From: Pandoraea iniqua
GTDB taxonomy: Bacteria; Pseudomonadota; Gammaproteobacteria; Burkholderiales; Burkholderiaceae
Direction: 5' to 3'
Assembly (NCBI RefSeq): GCF_902459685.1
Contig: NZ_CABPSF010000005.1
Coordinates: 186,001-250,000, forward strand
DNA: 64,000 nucleotides
This document shows positions 10,517-21,275 of this stretch, piece by piece. The notes under the pieces were generated by a model that was given only the letters and a program-made list of their open reading frames with translations, did no database searches and was not told the origin of the DNA. A program made the translations under genes and the position numbers. Position 1 is the stretch's first letter. Every line of letters starts with the position of its first letter.

Positions 10517-11325
10517 TGCTCAAGACACGCGTTATTACCGCTGTCGTACTCCTCGCCATTCTCTTGCCTGTGATCTTCGTCGGTACGCCGGCGCAGTTTG
10601 CATTGCTCGCCGCTGTGATCGTTGCCGCGGCGGGTTGGGAATGGGGCCGCCTGGTCGGCCTGAACGGCACCGGCGCGGTGTTTTATGGCGCGCTTGCCTT
10701 GCTCGGCGTGGGCATGACGTGGGTGGGCGGCTGGACGCTCACACATATCTGGCTCAAGCCCGCCGCCATTTTCTGGGTGCTTGCCGGTCCCTTCACGCTG
10801 TTGCGCAAACCGGCGACGAAAGGCGCATGGCGCGGCCTGCTGCTCGTTGCCGGCCCCGTGCTGCTGATTGCCGCGTGGCAGGCCTTGTGTCTGGCGCGTG
10901 AGCAAGGCGTGGCATTCCTGCTGTCGGTGCTCGTCATCGTCTGGCTTGCCGATACCGGTGCTTATTTCGCCGGGCGCGCATTCGGGCGGCGCAAGCTGGC
11001 ACCGTCGATCAGTCCGGGGAAGTCGTGGGAAGGGGCCATCGGCGGCTGGCTGTTGGTGCTGGTCACGGCGGGTGTCGTGCTCGCAAGCGGCCTTCAGGCG
11101 CCGACCATTGTTTCGCATCTCGCCAACACGCTCGGCCTTGGGCTTGGCGTGATCGCGCTCACGGTGCTGGTGGCCTTCTCGGTTGTCGGCGACCTGTTCG
11201 AATCTCAACTCAAACGGCAAGCCGGCGTGAAGGATTCCAGCGCGCTGCTGCCCGGCCACGGGGGCGTGCTCGATCGCATCGACGCGTTGCTTCCGGTGCT
11301 GCCACTGGCTCTGCTCTTCGTCTGA
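10516..11325 (+). CDS. cdsA: Phosphatidate cytidylyltransferase
   Basis: An inner-membrane enzyme that makes CDP-diacylglycerol from CTP and phosphatidic acid, the branch point of phospholipid synthesis. The 269-residue protein is mostly hydrophobic, with about seven or eight membrane segments. The C-terminal family signature is clear: [20 protein letters not shown] then [15 protein letters not shown], with its acidic and basic catalytic residues. It overlaps uppS by one base and is followed by dxr after two bases, so translation is probably coupled. Confidence 0.97.
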   Translation: MLKTRVITAVVLLAILLPVIFVGTPAQFALLAAVIVAAAGWEWGRLVGLNGTGAVFYGALALLGVGMTWVGGWTLTHIWLKPAAIFWVLAGPFTLLRKPATKGAWRGLLLVAGPVLLIAAWQALCLAREQGVAFLLSVLVIVWLADTGAYFAGRAFGRRKLAPSISPGKSWEGAIGGWLLVLVTAGVVLASGLQAPTIVSHLANTLGLGLGVIALTVLVAFSVVGDLFESQLKRQAGVKDSSALLPGHGGVLDRIDALLPVLPLALLFV

Positions 11326-11327
11326 TC

Positions 11328-12527
11328 ATGTCGCAACGTCTCGTCATTCTTGGCTCCACCGGCTCCATCGGCGTCAGCACGCTCGATGTCGTGGGCCGTC
11401 ATCCCGATCGTTTTTCCGTCTACGCGCTGACGGCGCACCGTAACCTCGACCGCTTGTTCGAGCAGTGCGTCGCGCACCGCCCACAGGTTGCCGTGGTGGC
11501 GGATGCCGACGGCGCCCGCCAGATTGCGGCACGTCTGGCGGAAGCCGGACTGAAGATCGAAGTGACCTACGGTCCGCAGGCGCTGATCGATGTGGCCGAA
11601 GCGGCCGAAGCCACCATGGTCGTCGCGGCCATCGTGGGCGCTGCCGGTCTGCAATCGACGCTGGCTGCCGCGCGCGCCGGCAAGCGCATTCTGCTGGCGA
11701 ACAAAGAATCGCTGGTGCTCTCCGGGGCGCTTTTCATGGCAACGGCCGAACGCGCCGGTGCCACGTTGCTGCCGCTCGACAGCGAACACAACGCTATTTT
11801 CCAGTGCCTGCCTCAAGTGGCCGGCGAGAACCGCATTTCCACGCGCGGCGTGGAGAAGCTGGTGCTGACCGCTTCCGGCGGCCCGTTCCGCGAACGCGAA
11901 CTGGCTTCGCTTGAGAACGTGACGCCCGATGAAGCCTGCGCTCATCCGAACTGGGTGATGGGGCGGAAGATTTCGGTCGACTCGGCGAGCATGATGAACA
12001 AGGGCCTTGAAGTGATCGAGGCGCATTGGTTGTTCAATATGCCGCCCGAGCGTATCGAAGTGCTGATTCATCCGCAAAGCGTGATCCACTCGATGGTCAC
12101 TTATACGGATGGCTCGACGCTCGCGCAGCTCGGCAACCCCGACATGCGCACGCCGATTGCTCACGCGCTGGCGTTCCCGGACCGCGTGACGTCGGGCGTT
12201 GCGGGCCTGAATCTCGCCGACATCGGCAAGCTGACGTTCGAAGCGCCGGACCTGCGCCGCTTCCCGTGCCTGCGCCTCGCGTTCGAAACGCTGCATCGCG
12301 GCGGCACGGCCGGCGCGTTGCTCAACGCGGCAAACGAAATTGCGGTCGCTGCCTTCCTCGAAGGCCGCATTCGCTTCACGGCGATCTCGCAGGTTGTCGA
12401 GCACGTTCTCGACAGCGAGGCGGTGGGTGAAGCGTTGTCGCTCGACGTCGTGCTCGAAGCCGACCGCCGTGCCCGTGAACTGGCAACGGCCTATGTGGCC
12501 AAACTGCCGGCACCGGCGTCGTCATGA
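11328..12527 (+). CDS. dxr: 1-deoxy-D-xylulose 5-phosphate reductoisomerase
   Basis: Second step of the MEP pathway: converts DXP to methylerythritol phosphate with NADPH, supplying isoprenoids for uppS. The ATG at 11328 lies two bases after the cdsA stop; the frame is open upstream but within cdsA. The 399 residues begin with the NADPH motif GSTGSIG (9-15). [21 protein letters not shown] and [19 protein letters not shown] are the metal and substrate blocks. Confidence 0.98.
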   Translation: MSQRLVILGSTGSIGVSTLDVVGRHPDRFSVYALTAHRNLDRLFEQCVAHRPQVAVVADADGARQIAARLAEAGLKIEVTYGPQALIDVAEAAEATMVVAAIVGAAGLQSTLAAARAGKRILLANKESLVLSGALFMATAERAGATLLPLDSEHNAIFQCLPQVAGENRISTRGVEKLVLTASGGPFRERELASLENVTPDEACAHPNWVMGRKISVDSASMMNKGLEVIEAHWLFNMPPERIEVLIHPQSVIHSMVTYTDGSTLAQLGNPDMRTPIAHALAFPDRVTSGVAGLNLADIGKLTFEAPDLRRFPCLRLAFETLHRGGTAGALLNAANEIAVAAFLEGRIRFTAISQVVEHVLDSEAVGEALSLDVVLEADRRARELATAYVAKLPAPASS

Positions 12528-12574
12528 CGCTGTTTTCCCTGTTGTCGTAATACCACCGCGGCCCGATCTCGCTC

Positions 12575-13975
12575 ATGACCCTGCTCACCACGTTGCTCGC
12601 CTTCGCCGTCGCCATTGGTGTGCTGGTGGTATTCCATGAGTTGGGCCACTACACGGTCGCGCGGCTGTGCGGTGTGAAGGTGCTCCGCTTCTCGGTGGGC
12701 TTTGGTGCGCCGCTCGTCAAGTGGACGATGGGCCGGGATCGCACCGAATGGACGCTTTGCGCGCTGCCGCTCGGCGGCTATGTGCGCATGCTCGACGAGC
12801 GTGACGAGACGCAGGTCGTGGCGCCCGAAGATCGGGCACGCGCATTCAATCATCAATCGGTCTACAAACGCTTCGCCATCGTCGCGGCGGGACCGATCGC
12901 CAATTTCCTGCTTGCCATTGCGCTGTACACCGGCCTGAATCTCGCGGGCGTGACCGAGCCGGTCGCGCGCGTGGCTGCGCCGGCGGCGGGCACGCTGGCC
13001 GCGCGCGCCGGTCTGGCGGGCGGCGAACTTATTACCGGTGTTCGCGAGAACGGCAATAGCCCGGACGAAGCCGTGGGCGACGAAAGCCCGGTGCGCTCGT
13101 GGGAGGATCTGCGCTGGCGTCTGGTCGACCCGATGATCGACGGCCAGCGTGTCACGCTCGTGGCGCGCACACGCGATGGCCGGGCGGAATACACGCTTGA
13201 CGCCGCCGGTCAGCATTTCGATGCCGACAGCGAGCAGGACTTTATGCAGCGGCTGGGGCTGGTGCCGTCGGCGCGCGTCAAAGTGGGGCAATTGCTGCCC
13301 GACGGCGCGGCGGGCAAGGCCGGCCTGCGCGTGGGCGACGAGATCACGGCGATCGATGGCAGTCCGGTCGCCTCGGCCAAAGCGCTCGTCGACGCCGTGC
13401 GTGCGCATCCCGGCAAACCGCTGACGCTGACGATTCGGCGTGAAGGGGCGGCGGGCGCGACACAGAATGTGACGCTTACGCCGACCGCCGAAGTCGACGC
13501 CGAGCAGGCGGGCGGGGCGCGTGTGGGCAAGATCGGTGCGGCGCTGGCGAGTCAGGTCGACACCGTGACGGTGCGTTACGGACTGTTCGAAGCGGTGGGG
13601 CGCGGCGCGCAACGCACGTGGGATGTCACGGCGTTCAGTGTGCGGATGTTCGGCAAGATGATCACGGGGCAGGCCTCGCTCAAGAATTTGAGCGGTCCAG
13701 TCACGATTGCGGATTATGCGGGGCGATCGGCGCGACTCGGCCTCGATTATTTCGTAGCCTTTCTGGCCCTTGTCAGCATTAGCCTGGGCGTATTGAATCT
13801 GCTACCGATTCCGGTTTTGGACGGTGGCTATCTGTTATATTATGCGGTCGAAGCGATAACCGGTCGGGCAGTCTCCGAGCGGTGGCAGGGCGCGCTGCAA
13901 CGAGTGGGCATCGTTTGCATCCTTGCGCTCTCTGCCGTAGCACTTTTCAATGACCTGTCGAAATTGTTGCACTAG
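12575..13975 (+). CDS. rseP: RIP metalloprotease RseP (site-2 protease)
   Basis: An inner-membrane zinc protease that cleaves anti-sigma factor within the membrane during envelope stress. The first membrane helix holds HELGH at residues 21-25. Two PDZ-like periplasmic regions follow (around VAPAAGTLAARAGLAGGELI and LLPDGAAGKAGLRVGDEI), then the second metal motif NLLPIPVLDGG in a C-terminal helix. Length is 466 residues. Its position between dxr and bamA is conserved and fits its role in monitoring outer-membrane assembly. Confidence 0.97.
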   Translation: MTLLTTLLAFAVAIGVLVVFHELGHYTVARLCGVKVLRFSVGFGAPLVKWTMGRDRTEWTLCALPLGGYVRMLDERDETQVVAPEDRARAFNHQSVYKRFAIVAAGPIANFLLAIALYTGLNLAGVTEPVARVAAPAAGTLAARAGLAGGELITGVRENGNSPDEAVGDESPVRSWEDLRWRLVDPMIDGQRVTLVARTRDGRAEYTLDAAGQHFDADSEQDFMQRLGLVPSARVKVGQLLPDGAAGKAGLRVGDEITAIDGSPVASAKALVDAVRAHPGKPLTLTIRREGAAGATQNVTLTPTAEVDAEQAGGARVGKIGAALASQVDTVTVRYGLFEAVGRGAQRTWDVTAFSVRMFGKMITGQASLKNLSGPVTIADYAGRSARLGLDYFVAFLALVSISLGVLNLLPIPVLDGGYLLYYAVEAITGRAVSERWQGALQRVGIVCILALSAVALFNDLSKLLH

Positions 13976-14066
13976 GGTGATTCTTCCGCCCTGACAGCGT
14001 CACGTGCCTGCCGGTCGCAGGCAAATCCGAGTTTTTCACGATTCAATTGTTTCTTGGGGAAGCAAG

Positions 14067-16370
14067 TTGTCGAATAAATACCACCTTGTTCCGAAGACCC
14101 TGGTGATTGCGGTTCTGGCGGCACACAGTTTCCTGGCACGCGCCGTCGAGCCGTTTGTGGTCAAGGATATCCGAGTGGAGGGCTTGCAGCGTATTGAACC
14201 CGGCACCGTGTTCTCTTACTTGCCGGTCAAGCCGGGCGACAAGTTCAACGATGATAAGGGCACCGAAGCAATTCGTGCCCTTTATGCCACGGGCCTGTTC
14301 TCGGACGTGAGCGTTGAAGCGCAAGGCAGCGTGCTGGTGGTGCACGTCAATGAGCGCCCCGCCATTGCAACCATCGACTTCCTCGGCATCAAGGAATTCG
14401 ACAAGGACGGTCTGAAGAAGGCACTGCGCTCGGTCGGTCTGACCGAAGGCCGCACCTTCGACCGCAACTTGCTCGACAAGTCGGAACAGGAACTCAAGCG
14501 TCAATACCTTACGCGCGGTTACTACGCAGCCGAGGTGAAGACGACGATTACGCCGCTCGAACGCAATCGCGTGGGCATCCAGTTTGCCGTGACCGAAGGC
14601 CCCAAGGCGACGATCCAGCAGATCAATTTTGTCGGCAACAAGGCGTTCTCGACGTCGGACTTGCAAGCCGAAATGGAACTGGGCACGCCGAACTGGCTGT
14701 CGTGGTACTCGAAGAACGACCTGTACTCGAAAGACAAGCTCACGGGCGATCTGGAGAAGCTGCGTTCGTTCTACCTGAACCGCGGCTATCTGGAATTCAA
14801 CATCGACTCCACCGACGTCTCGATCACGCCGGACAAGGACGAGATGTACCTGACGATCAACCTGCACGAAGGCGAGCCGTACAAGGTCTCGGACGTCAAG
14901 CTCACCGGCGAAATGCTCGGCAAGCAGGACGACGTGCAGAAGCTCGTGCAGCTCAAGGCCGGCGATACGTTCTCGGCTGCCAAGCTGCAAGCGAGCACGA
15001 AAGCGATCTCGGACCTGCTCGGCAACTACGGCTTCGCGTTCGCCAACGTGAACGCCCAGCCGACCATCGATCGTAACAACCACACCGTGGCGCTGACGCT
15101 GACGATCGATCCGGGCCGCCGCGTGTACGTGCGCAAGATCAACATCGTGGGCAACTCGCGCACGCGTGACGAAGTGATTCGCCGCGAACTGCGCCAGTTG
15201 GAAAGCTCGTGGTACGACGCCGACCGCCTGAAGCTCTCGCAAGACCGTATCAACCGTCTGGGCTACTTCACCGACGTGAACGTGACGACCGAGCCGGTCG
15301 CCGGTTCGAACGATCAGGTCGACCTTCAGGTGAAGGTGGAAGAAAAGCCGACCGGTACGATCAACGTCGGTGCCGGCTTCTCGTCGACCGACAAGGTGGT
15401 GCTGCAAGCCGGTATCAGTCAGGACAACGTGTTCGGTTCGGGTACGTCGCTGTCGGTGAACGTGAATACCGGTAAGACCTACCGTACGTTGGCCGTGACG
15501 CAGGTCGATCCGTACTTCACCGTCGACGGCGTGAGCCGTATTACCGACGTGTACTACCGTACGTATCAGCCGCTGCTGCTCACGAGCGACTCCGATTTCC
15601 GTATCAACACGCTGGGCGGCAACCTGAAGTTCGGTGTGCCGTTCTCGGAAGTCGATACCGTGTTCTTCGGTATCGGTTTCGAACAGACGCGTCTGCACCT
15701 GACCAGCGACGGCACGACGCCGCAACGCTACATCGACTACGCGAACCAGTTCGGTTACGTCAGCAACAACTACCCGCTGACGGTGGGTTGGTCGCGCGAC
15801 TCGCGTGACAGCGCGCTGATCCCGAATCGCGGTCACTATCAGCAGGCCAACATTGAAGTCGGTACGCCGATCGGGACGACCAAGTACTTCCGTGCGTACT
15901 ACCAGCACCAGTACTACTACCCGGTGAGCCGCGGCTTCACGCTGGCACTGAACGGTGAAGTGGGCTACGGCCACGGGATGGGCGGTCAGCCGTTCCCGAT
16001 TTTCAAGAACTACTTCGCCGGCGGTATCGGCTCGGTGCGTGGTTTTGAACCGAGCTCGCTGGGCCCGAAGGACACCAACGGCGAACCGTTGGGCGGTGCA
16101 TCGAAGCTGATCGGTAACATCGAACTGACGTTCCCGCTGCCGGGCACGGGTTATGACCGTACGCTGCGTATCTTCACGTTTATGGACGGCGGTAACGTGT
16201 TCGATAACGGTCAGGCGATTACGTTGAATAACCTGCGCTATTCTTACGGTTTCGGCTTGTCGTGGATTTCGCCGATTGGCCCGCTCAAGCTCTCGATGGG
16301 CTTCCCGCTCGTCAAGAAGACGGGCGACCAGTATCAGAAATTCCAGTTCCAGGTCGGTACGTCGTTCTAA
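14067..16370 (+). CDS. bamA: Outer membrane protein assembly factor BamA
   Basis: The core barrel that inserts beta-barrel proteins into the outer membrane. I place the start at TTG 14067, preceded by GGGGA at 14056-14060; the frame is open to a GTG at 14004, but the peptide from TTG gives a clean signal sequence (cleavage near ARA-VEP, residue 26). Five POTRA domains fill residues about 27-420, followed by a 16-strand barrel with the conserved VRGF at 657-660 in loop 6. The C-terminus ends VGTSF with the terminal Phe expected of outer-membrane proteins. Mature length (about 741) is normal. Confidence 0.96.
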   Translation: MSNKYHLVPKTLVIAVLAAHSFLARAVEPFVVKDIRVEGLQRIEPGTVFSYLPVKPGDKFNDDKGTEAIRALYATGLFSDVSVEAQGSVLVVHVNERPAIATIDFLGIKEFDKDGLKKALRSVGLTEGRTFDRNLLDKSEQELKRQYLTRGYYAAEVKTTITPLERNRVGIQFAVTEGPKATIQQINFVGNKAFSTSDLQAEMELGTPNWLSWYSKNDLYSKDKLTGDLEKLRSFYLNRGYLEFNIDSTDVSITPDKDEMYLTINLHEGEPYKVSDVKLTGEMLGKQDDVQKLVQLKAGDTFSAAKLQASTKAISDLLGNYGFAFANVNAQPTIDRNNHTVALTLTIDPGRRVYVRKINIVGNSRTRDEVIRRELRQLESSWYDADRLKLSQDRINRLGYFTDVNVTTEPVAGSNDQVDLQVKVEEKPTGTINVGAGFSSTDKVVLQAGISQDNVFGSGTSLSVNVNTGKTYRTLAVTQVDPYFTVDGVSRITDVYYRTYQPLLLTSDSDFRINTLGGNLKFGVPFSEVDTVFFGIGFEQTRLHLTSDGTTPQRYIDYANQFGYVSNNYPLTVGWSRDSRDSALIPNRGHYQQANIEVGTPIGTTKYFRAYYQHQYYYPVSRGFTLALNGEVGYGHGMGGQPFPIFKNYFAGGIGSVRGFEPSSLGPKDTNGEPLGGASKLIGNIELTFPLPGTGYDRTLRIFTFMDGGNVFDNGQAITLNNLRYSYGFGLSWISPIGPLKLSMGFPLVKKTGDQYQKFQFQVGTSF

Positions 16371-16422
16371 CGACGGCACATCGACCGGTTCCGAATGTTT
16401 CATCGTTGTAAGGGGTAATACA

Positions 16423-16959
16423 TTGAACGGTATCCGTAAGCATTGCCTGCGCGGCGTGGCCGCGGCGTTGCTGGCCGGTGCGGCATTTGCCGCTTCGGCC
16501 CAGGATGCGCGCATCGCCGCTGTCAATTCGGATCGCATTTTGCGCGATTCGGCACCGGCTAAGGCCGCACAAGCCAAGCTCGAAGCCGAGTTCTCCAAGC
16601 GGGATCAGGACCTTCAGGCCATGGCAGCACGCCTCAAGGCGATGTCGGACAAGCTCGACAAGGACAACGCTACGTTGTCCGACGCCGAGCGCGCCAAGCG
16701 TCAACGCGATCTGGCTGCGGCCGACACCGAATTCCAGCGCAAGCAGCGCGAATTCCGTGAAGACCTGAACCAGCGTCGTAATGAAGAACTCGCCGCCGTG
16801 CTCGATCGCGCCAATCGCGTGATCAAGTCGATTGCCGAGTCGGAAAAGTACGATCTGATCGTGCAGGAAGCGGTCTACGTGAGCCCGCGCATCGATATCA
16901 CTGACAAGGTGCTCAAGACGCTGAACGCGAGTTCGGGTAGCGGCACTGGCGGCAAGTGA
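16423..16959 (+). CDS. skp: OmpH/Skp family periplasmic chaperone
   Basis: Holds unfolded outer-membrane proteins in the periplasm and delivers them to BamA. The start is a TTG at 16423 with AGGGG at 16411-16415; no ATG in frame gives a proper signal peptide. From it, residues 1-26 form a signal sequence ending ASA. The mature part is a long charged coiled coil (about residues 55-135, rich in Lys/Glu/Gln/Arg) between short beta segments, including [18 protein letters not shown]. Length is 178 residues. It is directly downstream of bamA. Confidence 0.94.
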   Translation: MNGIRKHCLRGVAAALLAGAAFAASAQDARIAAVNSDRILRDSAPAKAAQAKLEAEFSKRDQDLQAMAARLKAMSDKLDKDNATLSDAERAKRQRDLAAADTEFQRKQREFREDLNQRRNEELAAVLDRANRVIKSIAESEKYDLIVQEAVYVSPRIDITDKVLKTLNASSGSGTGGK

Positions 16960-16973
16960 CGGGCGCGCGCTCC

Positions 16974-18032
16974 ATGTCGGTCTCACTCGCTCAGTTGGTG
17001 GCCCGCTTCGGTGGCACGCTCGTCGGTAACGGCGAGGTCTCCGTCGAAGGGCTGGCGCCGCTCGATCGTGCCGGTGCGCGTGAACTCGCGTTTCTGTCCA
17101 ATCCGAAATATCTCGCCGAAGTGCCCGATTCGGGCGCGGCGGCCGTAATTCTCTCCCAAGCCGATTTCGACAAACTGCCGTCTCACGATGGCCGTGCGTG
17201 GATCATCGCGCCCAATCCGTACGCGTACTTTGCGCGCGTTGCGCAGATGTTCGCCGACGCCGCCATGCCGGCGCCTGCCGCGGGCATCCACCCGAGTGCG
17301 GTGGTCGACGTAACGGCAGTCGTGCCGGCGTCGTGCGTGATCGGCCCGAATGTGGTGATCGAAGCCGGTGTTCGCCTCGGCGAGCGCGTGCAACTGGTGG
17401 CGAACGTGTTCGTCGGCCGTGGCACGACGCTGGGCGACGACGCGTATGTGTATCCGAATGCGACGCTGTACCACACGAGTGTGATCGGCGCGCGCTGCGT
17501 GATTCACGCGGGTGCAGTGATCGGCTCCGACGGTTTTGGTTTCGCACCTGACTTCTCCGCCGCGGGCGGTGAGTGGGTGAAGATTCCGCAAGTCGGCCGG
17601 GCAGTGATCGAAGACGACGTCGAAATCGGCGCGTCGACCTCGATCGACCGCGGCGCGATGGCCGATACGGTGATCGAGCGCGGTTGCAAGATCGACAATC
17701 AGGTGCAGATCGCGCACAACGTGCGGGTCGGTGCCTACACTGTCATCGCCGCCTGCACGGGCATTGCCGGCAGCAGTACCATCGGGAAGTTCTGTATGTT
17801 GGGCGGGGCCGTCGGCGTAGCGGGCCATGTGACCATCGGCGATCGTGTCATCGTCACGGCCAAATCGGGCGTGTCGAAGTCGATTCCGGGGCCGGGCACC
17901 TACACCAGCGCGTTTCCGGCAATTCCGAACGCCGAATGGAATAAAAACGCGGCGATCATGCGCAATCTGGACAAGATGCGCGACCGCGTGCGTCAACTTG
18001 AAGCGAAGGTCAAGGACCTGCAAGACAAATGA
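16974..18032 (+). CDS. lpxD: UDP-3-O-(3-hydroxyacyl)glucosamine N-acyltransferase
   Basis: Third step of lipid A synthesis: adds the N-linked hydroxyacyl chain from acyl-ACP. The ATG at 16974 lies 15 bases after the skp stop; a GTG at 16956 is also in frame but overlaps skp. The 352-residue protein has a small N-terminal uridine-binding domain, a left-handed beta helix of hexapeptide repeats (about 110-300), catalytic His in QIAHNVRVG (residue 248), and a C-terminal helix. It overlaps fabZ by four bases. Confidence 0.97.
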   Translation: MSVSLAQLVARFGGTLVGNGEVSVEGLAPLDRAGARELAFLSNPKYLAEVPDSGAAAVILSQADFDKLPSHDGRAWIIAPNPYAYFARVAQMFADAAMPAPAAGIHPSAVVDVTAVVPASCVIGPNVVIEAGVRLGERVQLVANVFVGRGTTLGDDAYVYPNATLYHTSVIGARCVIHAGAVIGSDGFGFAPDFSAAGGEWVKIPQVGRAVIEDDVEIGASTSIDRGAMADTVIERGCKIDNQVQIAHNVRVGAYTVIAACTGIAGSSTIGKFCMLGGAVGVAGHVTIGDRVIVTAKSGVSKSIPGPGTYTSAFPAIPNAEWNKNAAIMRNLDKMRDRVRQLEAKVKDLQDK

Positions 18033-18505
18033 GCGAGACCAATACCAATATCGTCGACGTCAGCAAGCTCGACATCCATAAGATCATGAAGTTGTTGCCC
18101 CATCGCTATCCGATGCTGATGGTGGACCGCGTGATCGCTCTCGAGCCGCACAAGAACATCAAGGTCATCAAGAACGTCACGATCAACGAGCCGTACTTCA
18201 CGGGGCACTATCCGCAGCGTCCGGTGATGCCGGGCGTGTTGATCGTCGAAGCGCTGGCTCAGGCCGCTGCGTTGCTCACGTTCTCGGAAGAGGCTGTGCA
18301 TGACGAGAACACGCTCTACTATTTCGTGGGTATCGAGAACGTTCGCTTCCGGCGTCCGGTCGAACCGGGTGACCAGCTCGTGCTCGACGTCGACTTCGTG
18401 AAGCACAAGCGCTCCATCTACTGGTTCAAGGGGCAGGCACTCGTCGATGGCAATGTTGCCGCCGAGGCCGAGTTTACGTGCATGGTCAAGAAGAACGGCG
18501 AATAA
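18029..18505 (+). CDS. fabZ: 3-hydroxyacyl-ACP dehydratase FabZ
   Basis: Dehydrates 3-hydroxyacyl-ACP in fatty-acid elongation and so competes with LpxA and LpxD for hydroxyacyl-ACP. The hotdog-fold motif [20 protein letters not shown] contains catalytic His60 and Glu74; [14 protein letters not shown] precedes it. Length is 158 residues. The start overlaps the lpxD stop (ATGA). Its place between lpxD and lpxA is the classical arrangement. Confidence 0.98.
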   Translation: MSETNTNIVDVSKLDIHKIMKLLPHRYPMLMVDRVIALEPHKNIKVIKNVTINEPYFTGHYPQRPVMPGVLIVEALAQAAALLTFSEEAVHDENTLYYFVGIENVRFRRPVEPGDQLVLDVDFVKHKRSIYWFKGQALVDGNVAAEAEFTCMVKKNGE

Positions 18506-18522
18506 CCGGAACCGAGACGTCC

Positions 18523-19338
18523 ATGACGAATATTCATCCCACCGCAGTTGTCGATCCCAAGGCGCAGCTGGCTGACGACGTCGTCGTCGGTCCGTACGCC
18601 ATCGTCGGGCCGAACGTGACGATCGGTGCGGGCTCGCAGATCCTGTCGCACACGGTCATCGACGGTCACACGACGCTGGGCGAGAGCAACAAGATCGGCC
18701 CGTTCGCGTCGATTGGCGGCACGCCGCAGGATATGAAATACGCTGGCGAGCCCACCCGGCTCGTCATCGGCGATCGCAACACGATTCGCGAGTTCACGAC
18801 CATCCACACCGGTACGGTGCAGGACGGCGGCCTGACCAGCGTCGGTAACGACAACTGGATCATGGCGTACGTGCACATCGCGCACGATTGCCACGTGGCC
18901 AATCACACGGTGTTCTCGAGCAATGCGCAGTTGGCAGGGCACGTTCATGTTGGCGATTGGGCCATCATCGGCGGCATGACCGGCGTGCATCAGTTCGTGC
19001 GTATCGGTGCGCATTCGATGGTCGGTGGCGCGTCGGTCCTCGTGCAGGATGTGCCGCCGTTCGTGATCGCCTCGGGCGACCGCGCGGTGCCTTACGGCAT
19101 CAACGTCGAAGGGTTGCGTCGCCGCGGTTTTTCCGCCGATGCGATCAAGGCGTTGCGCGATGCGTACAAGCTGCTCTACAAGAGCGGCCTGACGCTCGAC
19201 GAAGCCAAGGCGCAGATCGAAGCATTCGATCAAGCCAACTCGGCTGCCGCACCCGCCACCGAAGCTGCCGATGTTCACAGCTCGGTGCTCGCACTGCTCG
19301 ACTTCCTCAATACCAGCACGCGCGGTATCGTGCGCTGA
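18523..19338 (+). CDS. lpxA: Acyl-ACP--UDP-N-acetylglucosamine O-acyltransferase
   Basis: First step of lipid A synthesis. The ATG at 18523 follows the fabZ stop by 17 bases and starts [10 protein letters not shown], the usual N-terminus. Hexapeptide repeats forming a left-handed beta helix run over residues 1-190; the catalytic His is in [11 protein letters not shown] (residue 121). A C-terminal helical domain follows. The 271-residue length is slightly longer than in E. coli because of a short C-terminal tail. Confidence 0.98.
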   Translation: MTNIHPTAVVDPKAQLADDVVVGPYAIVGPNVTIGAGSQILSHTVIDGHTTLGESNKIGPFASIGGTPQDMKYAGEPTRLVIGDRNTIREFTTIHTGTVQDGGLTSVGNDNWIMAYVHIAHDCHVANHTVFSSNAQLAGHVHVGDWAIIGGMTGVHQFVRIGAHSMVGGASVLVQDVPPFVIASGDRAVPYGINVEGLRRRGFSADAIKALRDAYKLLYKSGLTLDEAKAQIEAFDQANSAAAPATEAADVHSSVLALLDFLNTSTRGIVR

Positions 19339-19341
19339 CCT

Positions 19342-20517
19342 ATGCCGCCGACCCTTCCCGGTACCGGCCAGCGAACCCTGGCGATGGTGGCCGGGGAGTT
19401 GTCTGGCGATCTCATTGCCGGCAACGTGCTTGCCGGTCTCAAGCAGAGTCTTCCCGCCGACATCGCGTATGCAGGTGTCGGTGGCCCGCATATGGCCGAA
19501 GAGGGCTTCAACGCCTACTGGCCGATCGACAAGCTGTCGGTCATGGGCTATGTGGAAGTCATCAAGCATCTGCGCGAAATTCTCTCGATCCGCAAGCAAC
19601 TGCGCGAGCATTGGCTGGCTGACAAGCCGATGGCGTTCGTCGGATTCGATGCGCCCGATTTCAACTTCGATCTCGAAATCAAGCTACGTGAGGCCGGCGT
19701 GCCGACGATTCACTTCGTGAGCCCGTCGATCTGGGCATGGCGCGGTGGACGCATCAAGAAGATCAAGCGCGCCGTCGATCACATGCTCTGCCTGTTTCCG
19801 TTCGAGCCGGAGATCTACCATCGCGCGGGCATCGATGCGACGTTTGTCGGGCACCCCATGGCCGACAAGATTCCGATGGTGCCCGATGTGGCAGGCGCTC
19901 GCGCCAAGCTGGGTCTGACGGGCGATGCGCCGGTCGTGGCGATTCTGCCGGGCAGCCGCACCTCCGAAGTGCAGCGCCTGACACCGGTCTTTTTCGCGGC
20001 GATGCGCCTGCTTGCCCAACGCGATCCGTCGATCCGGTTTGTCCTGCCCGCCGCGACGCCGCGTCTGCGCACGTTGATGCAACCGATTTTCGACGCGCAT
20101 AGCGACCTGAATCTGACGGTGACCGACGGGAAAGCGCCGTTGGCGCTCGAAGCGTCGGACAGCGTCTTGCTGGCGAGCGGTACGGCCACGCTGGAAGCGG
20201 CGCTGTACAAGAAGCCGATGGTGATTTCGTACAAGGTGCCTTGGCTGACCGCGCAGATCATGAAGCGGCAAGGCTACCTGCCGTATGTCGGTTTGCCCAA
20301 CATCCTGTCCGGCGAGTTTGTCGTGCCGGAGTTGTTGCAGCATTTCGCGACGCCGGAAGCGCTGGCCGATGCCGTGTGGAAGCAACTGACCGACCCCGCG
20401 CTGCGCGAGTCGTTGCAGGCGCGCTTCACCAAAATCCACGAGCAATTGCGCCAGAATACGGCCGCACGTGCGGCGGAAGTGATTGAGCGCGTGCTGCGCG
20501 AGAAAGGGCGGCTATGA
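19342..20517 (+). CDS. lpxB: Lipid-A-disaccharide synthase
   Basis: A GT19 glycosyltransferase that joins UDP-diacylglucosamine to lipid X on the inner face of the membrane. The 391-residue protein contains [14 protein letters not shown] at the N-terminus, the hallmark [16 protein letters not shown], the donor-site [10 protein letters not shown], and the C-terminal [16 protein letters not shown]. It starts three bases after lpxA and overlaps rnhB by four bases. Confidence 0.97.
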   Translation: MPPTLPGTGQRTLAMVAGELSGDLIAGNVLAGLKQSLPADIAYAGVGGPHMAEEGFNAYWPIDKLSVMGYVEVIKHLREILSIRKQLREHWLADKPMAFVGFDAPDFNFDLEIKLREAGVPTIHFVSPSIWAWRGGRIKKIKRAVDHMLCLFPFEPEIYHRAGIDATFVGHPMADKIPMVPDVAGARAKLGLTGDAPVVAILPGSRTSEVQRLTPVFFAAMRLLAQRDPSIRFVLPAATPRLRTLMQPIFDAHSDLNLTVTDGKAPLALEASDSVLLASGTATLEAALYKKPMVISYKVPWLTAQIMKRQGYLPYVGLPNILSGEFVVPELLQHFATPEALADAVWKQLTDPALRESLQARFTKIHEQLRQNTAARAAEVIERVLREKGRL

Positions 20518-21275
20518 GCGACGAGGTCGTCAAAGCGCGCAGGACGAGCCGTAGCACGCCGCGTGGCCAGCATGCGGCCGACGTAGCATCAGCGGCTGCG
20601 AAGCCGCGTACGCGTGCTGCCAAGGCCACAGTGCCACAAATGTCGCTGGATCTGTTCGGCGAAATTGCGGCCGATCTGATCTGCGGTGTCGACGAAGTGG
20701 GCCGTGGCCCGCTCGCGGGGCCGGTAGTCACGGCGGCGGTCATTCTCGATCCGTCGCGTCCCATCAAAGGGCTCGCCGATTCGAAGAAGCTGACGGCGAA
20801 ACGCCGCGAAGCGCTCTATGAAGAGATTATCGAGCGCTCGCTGGCGTATTACATCGCCGAAGCAAGTGTCGCCGAGATCGATTCGCTCAATATCCTGCAC
20901 GCGACCATGCTGGCCATGCAGCGCGCCGTGATTGGCTTGCCGCGCGTGCCGTCGCTGGCGCTGATCGACGGGAATCGCTGCCCGGTGTTGCCCATGCGTG
21001 CCGAAGCCATCGTCAAGGGCGATGACAAGGTGCCGGCCATTTCCGCCGCGTCGATCCTTGCGAAGGTGACGCGCGATCGTCAACTGGTTGAACTGCACGA
21101 GGCGTTCCCGCAGTATGGCTTCGACGAGCACGCGGGATACGGCACGCCGCGCCATCTGGAAGCTTTGCGCACGCACGGGCCGAGCCCGCATCACCGCCAA
21201 TCGTTTGCGCCGGTGCGTGAAGCGTTCGAGAAATTCGGCATGCTCACGATTTCCTGCGTGGCCCGAACGTCATGA
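20514..21275 (+). CDS. rnhB: Ribonuclease HII
   Basis: Nicks RNA-DNA hybrids, notably at single misincorporated ribonucleotides. [12 protein letters not shown] holds the catalytic Asp60-Glu61 pair; ALIDGNR and AKVTRDR contribute the other two acidic residues, and [14 protein letters not shown] is the C-terminal signature. The ATG overlapping lpxB (ATGA) gives 253 residues, including about 42 basic and Ala-rich residues before the conserved core. An internal ATG at 20640 (MSLDLFGE) is the alternative start. Confidence 0.95.
   Translation: MSDEVVKARRTSRSTPRGQHAADVASAAAKPRTRAAKATVPQMSLDLFGEIAADLICGVDEVGRGPLAGPVVTAAVILDPSRPIKGLADSKKLTAKRREALYEEIIERSLAYYIAEASVAEIDSLNILHATMLAMQRAVIGLPRVPSLALIDGNRCPVLPMRAEAIVKGDDKVPAISAASILAKVTRDRQLVELHEAFPQYGFDEHAGYGTPRHLEALRTHGPSPHHRQSFAPVREAFEKFGMLTISCVARTS

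Noticed and set aside
14043-16598. 851-codon open frame antisense to bamA
   Set aside because: It mirrors the codons of bamA and skp in high-GC DNA. Its translation shows no domain or signal, and the sense strand has clear family motifs.
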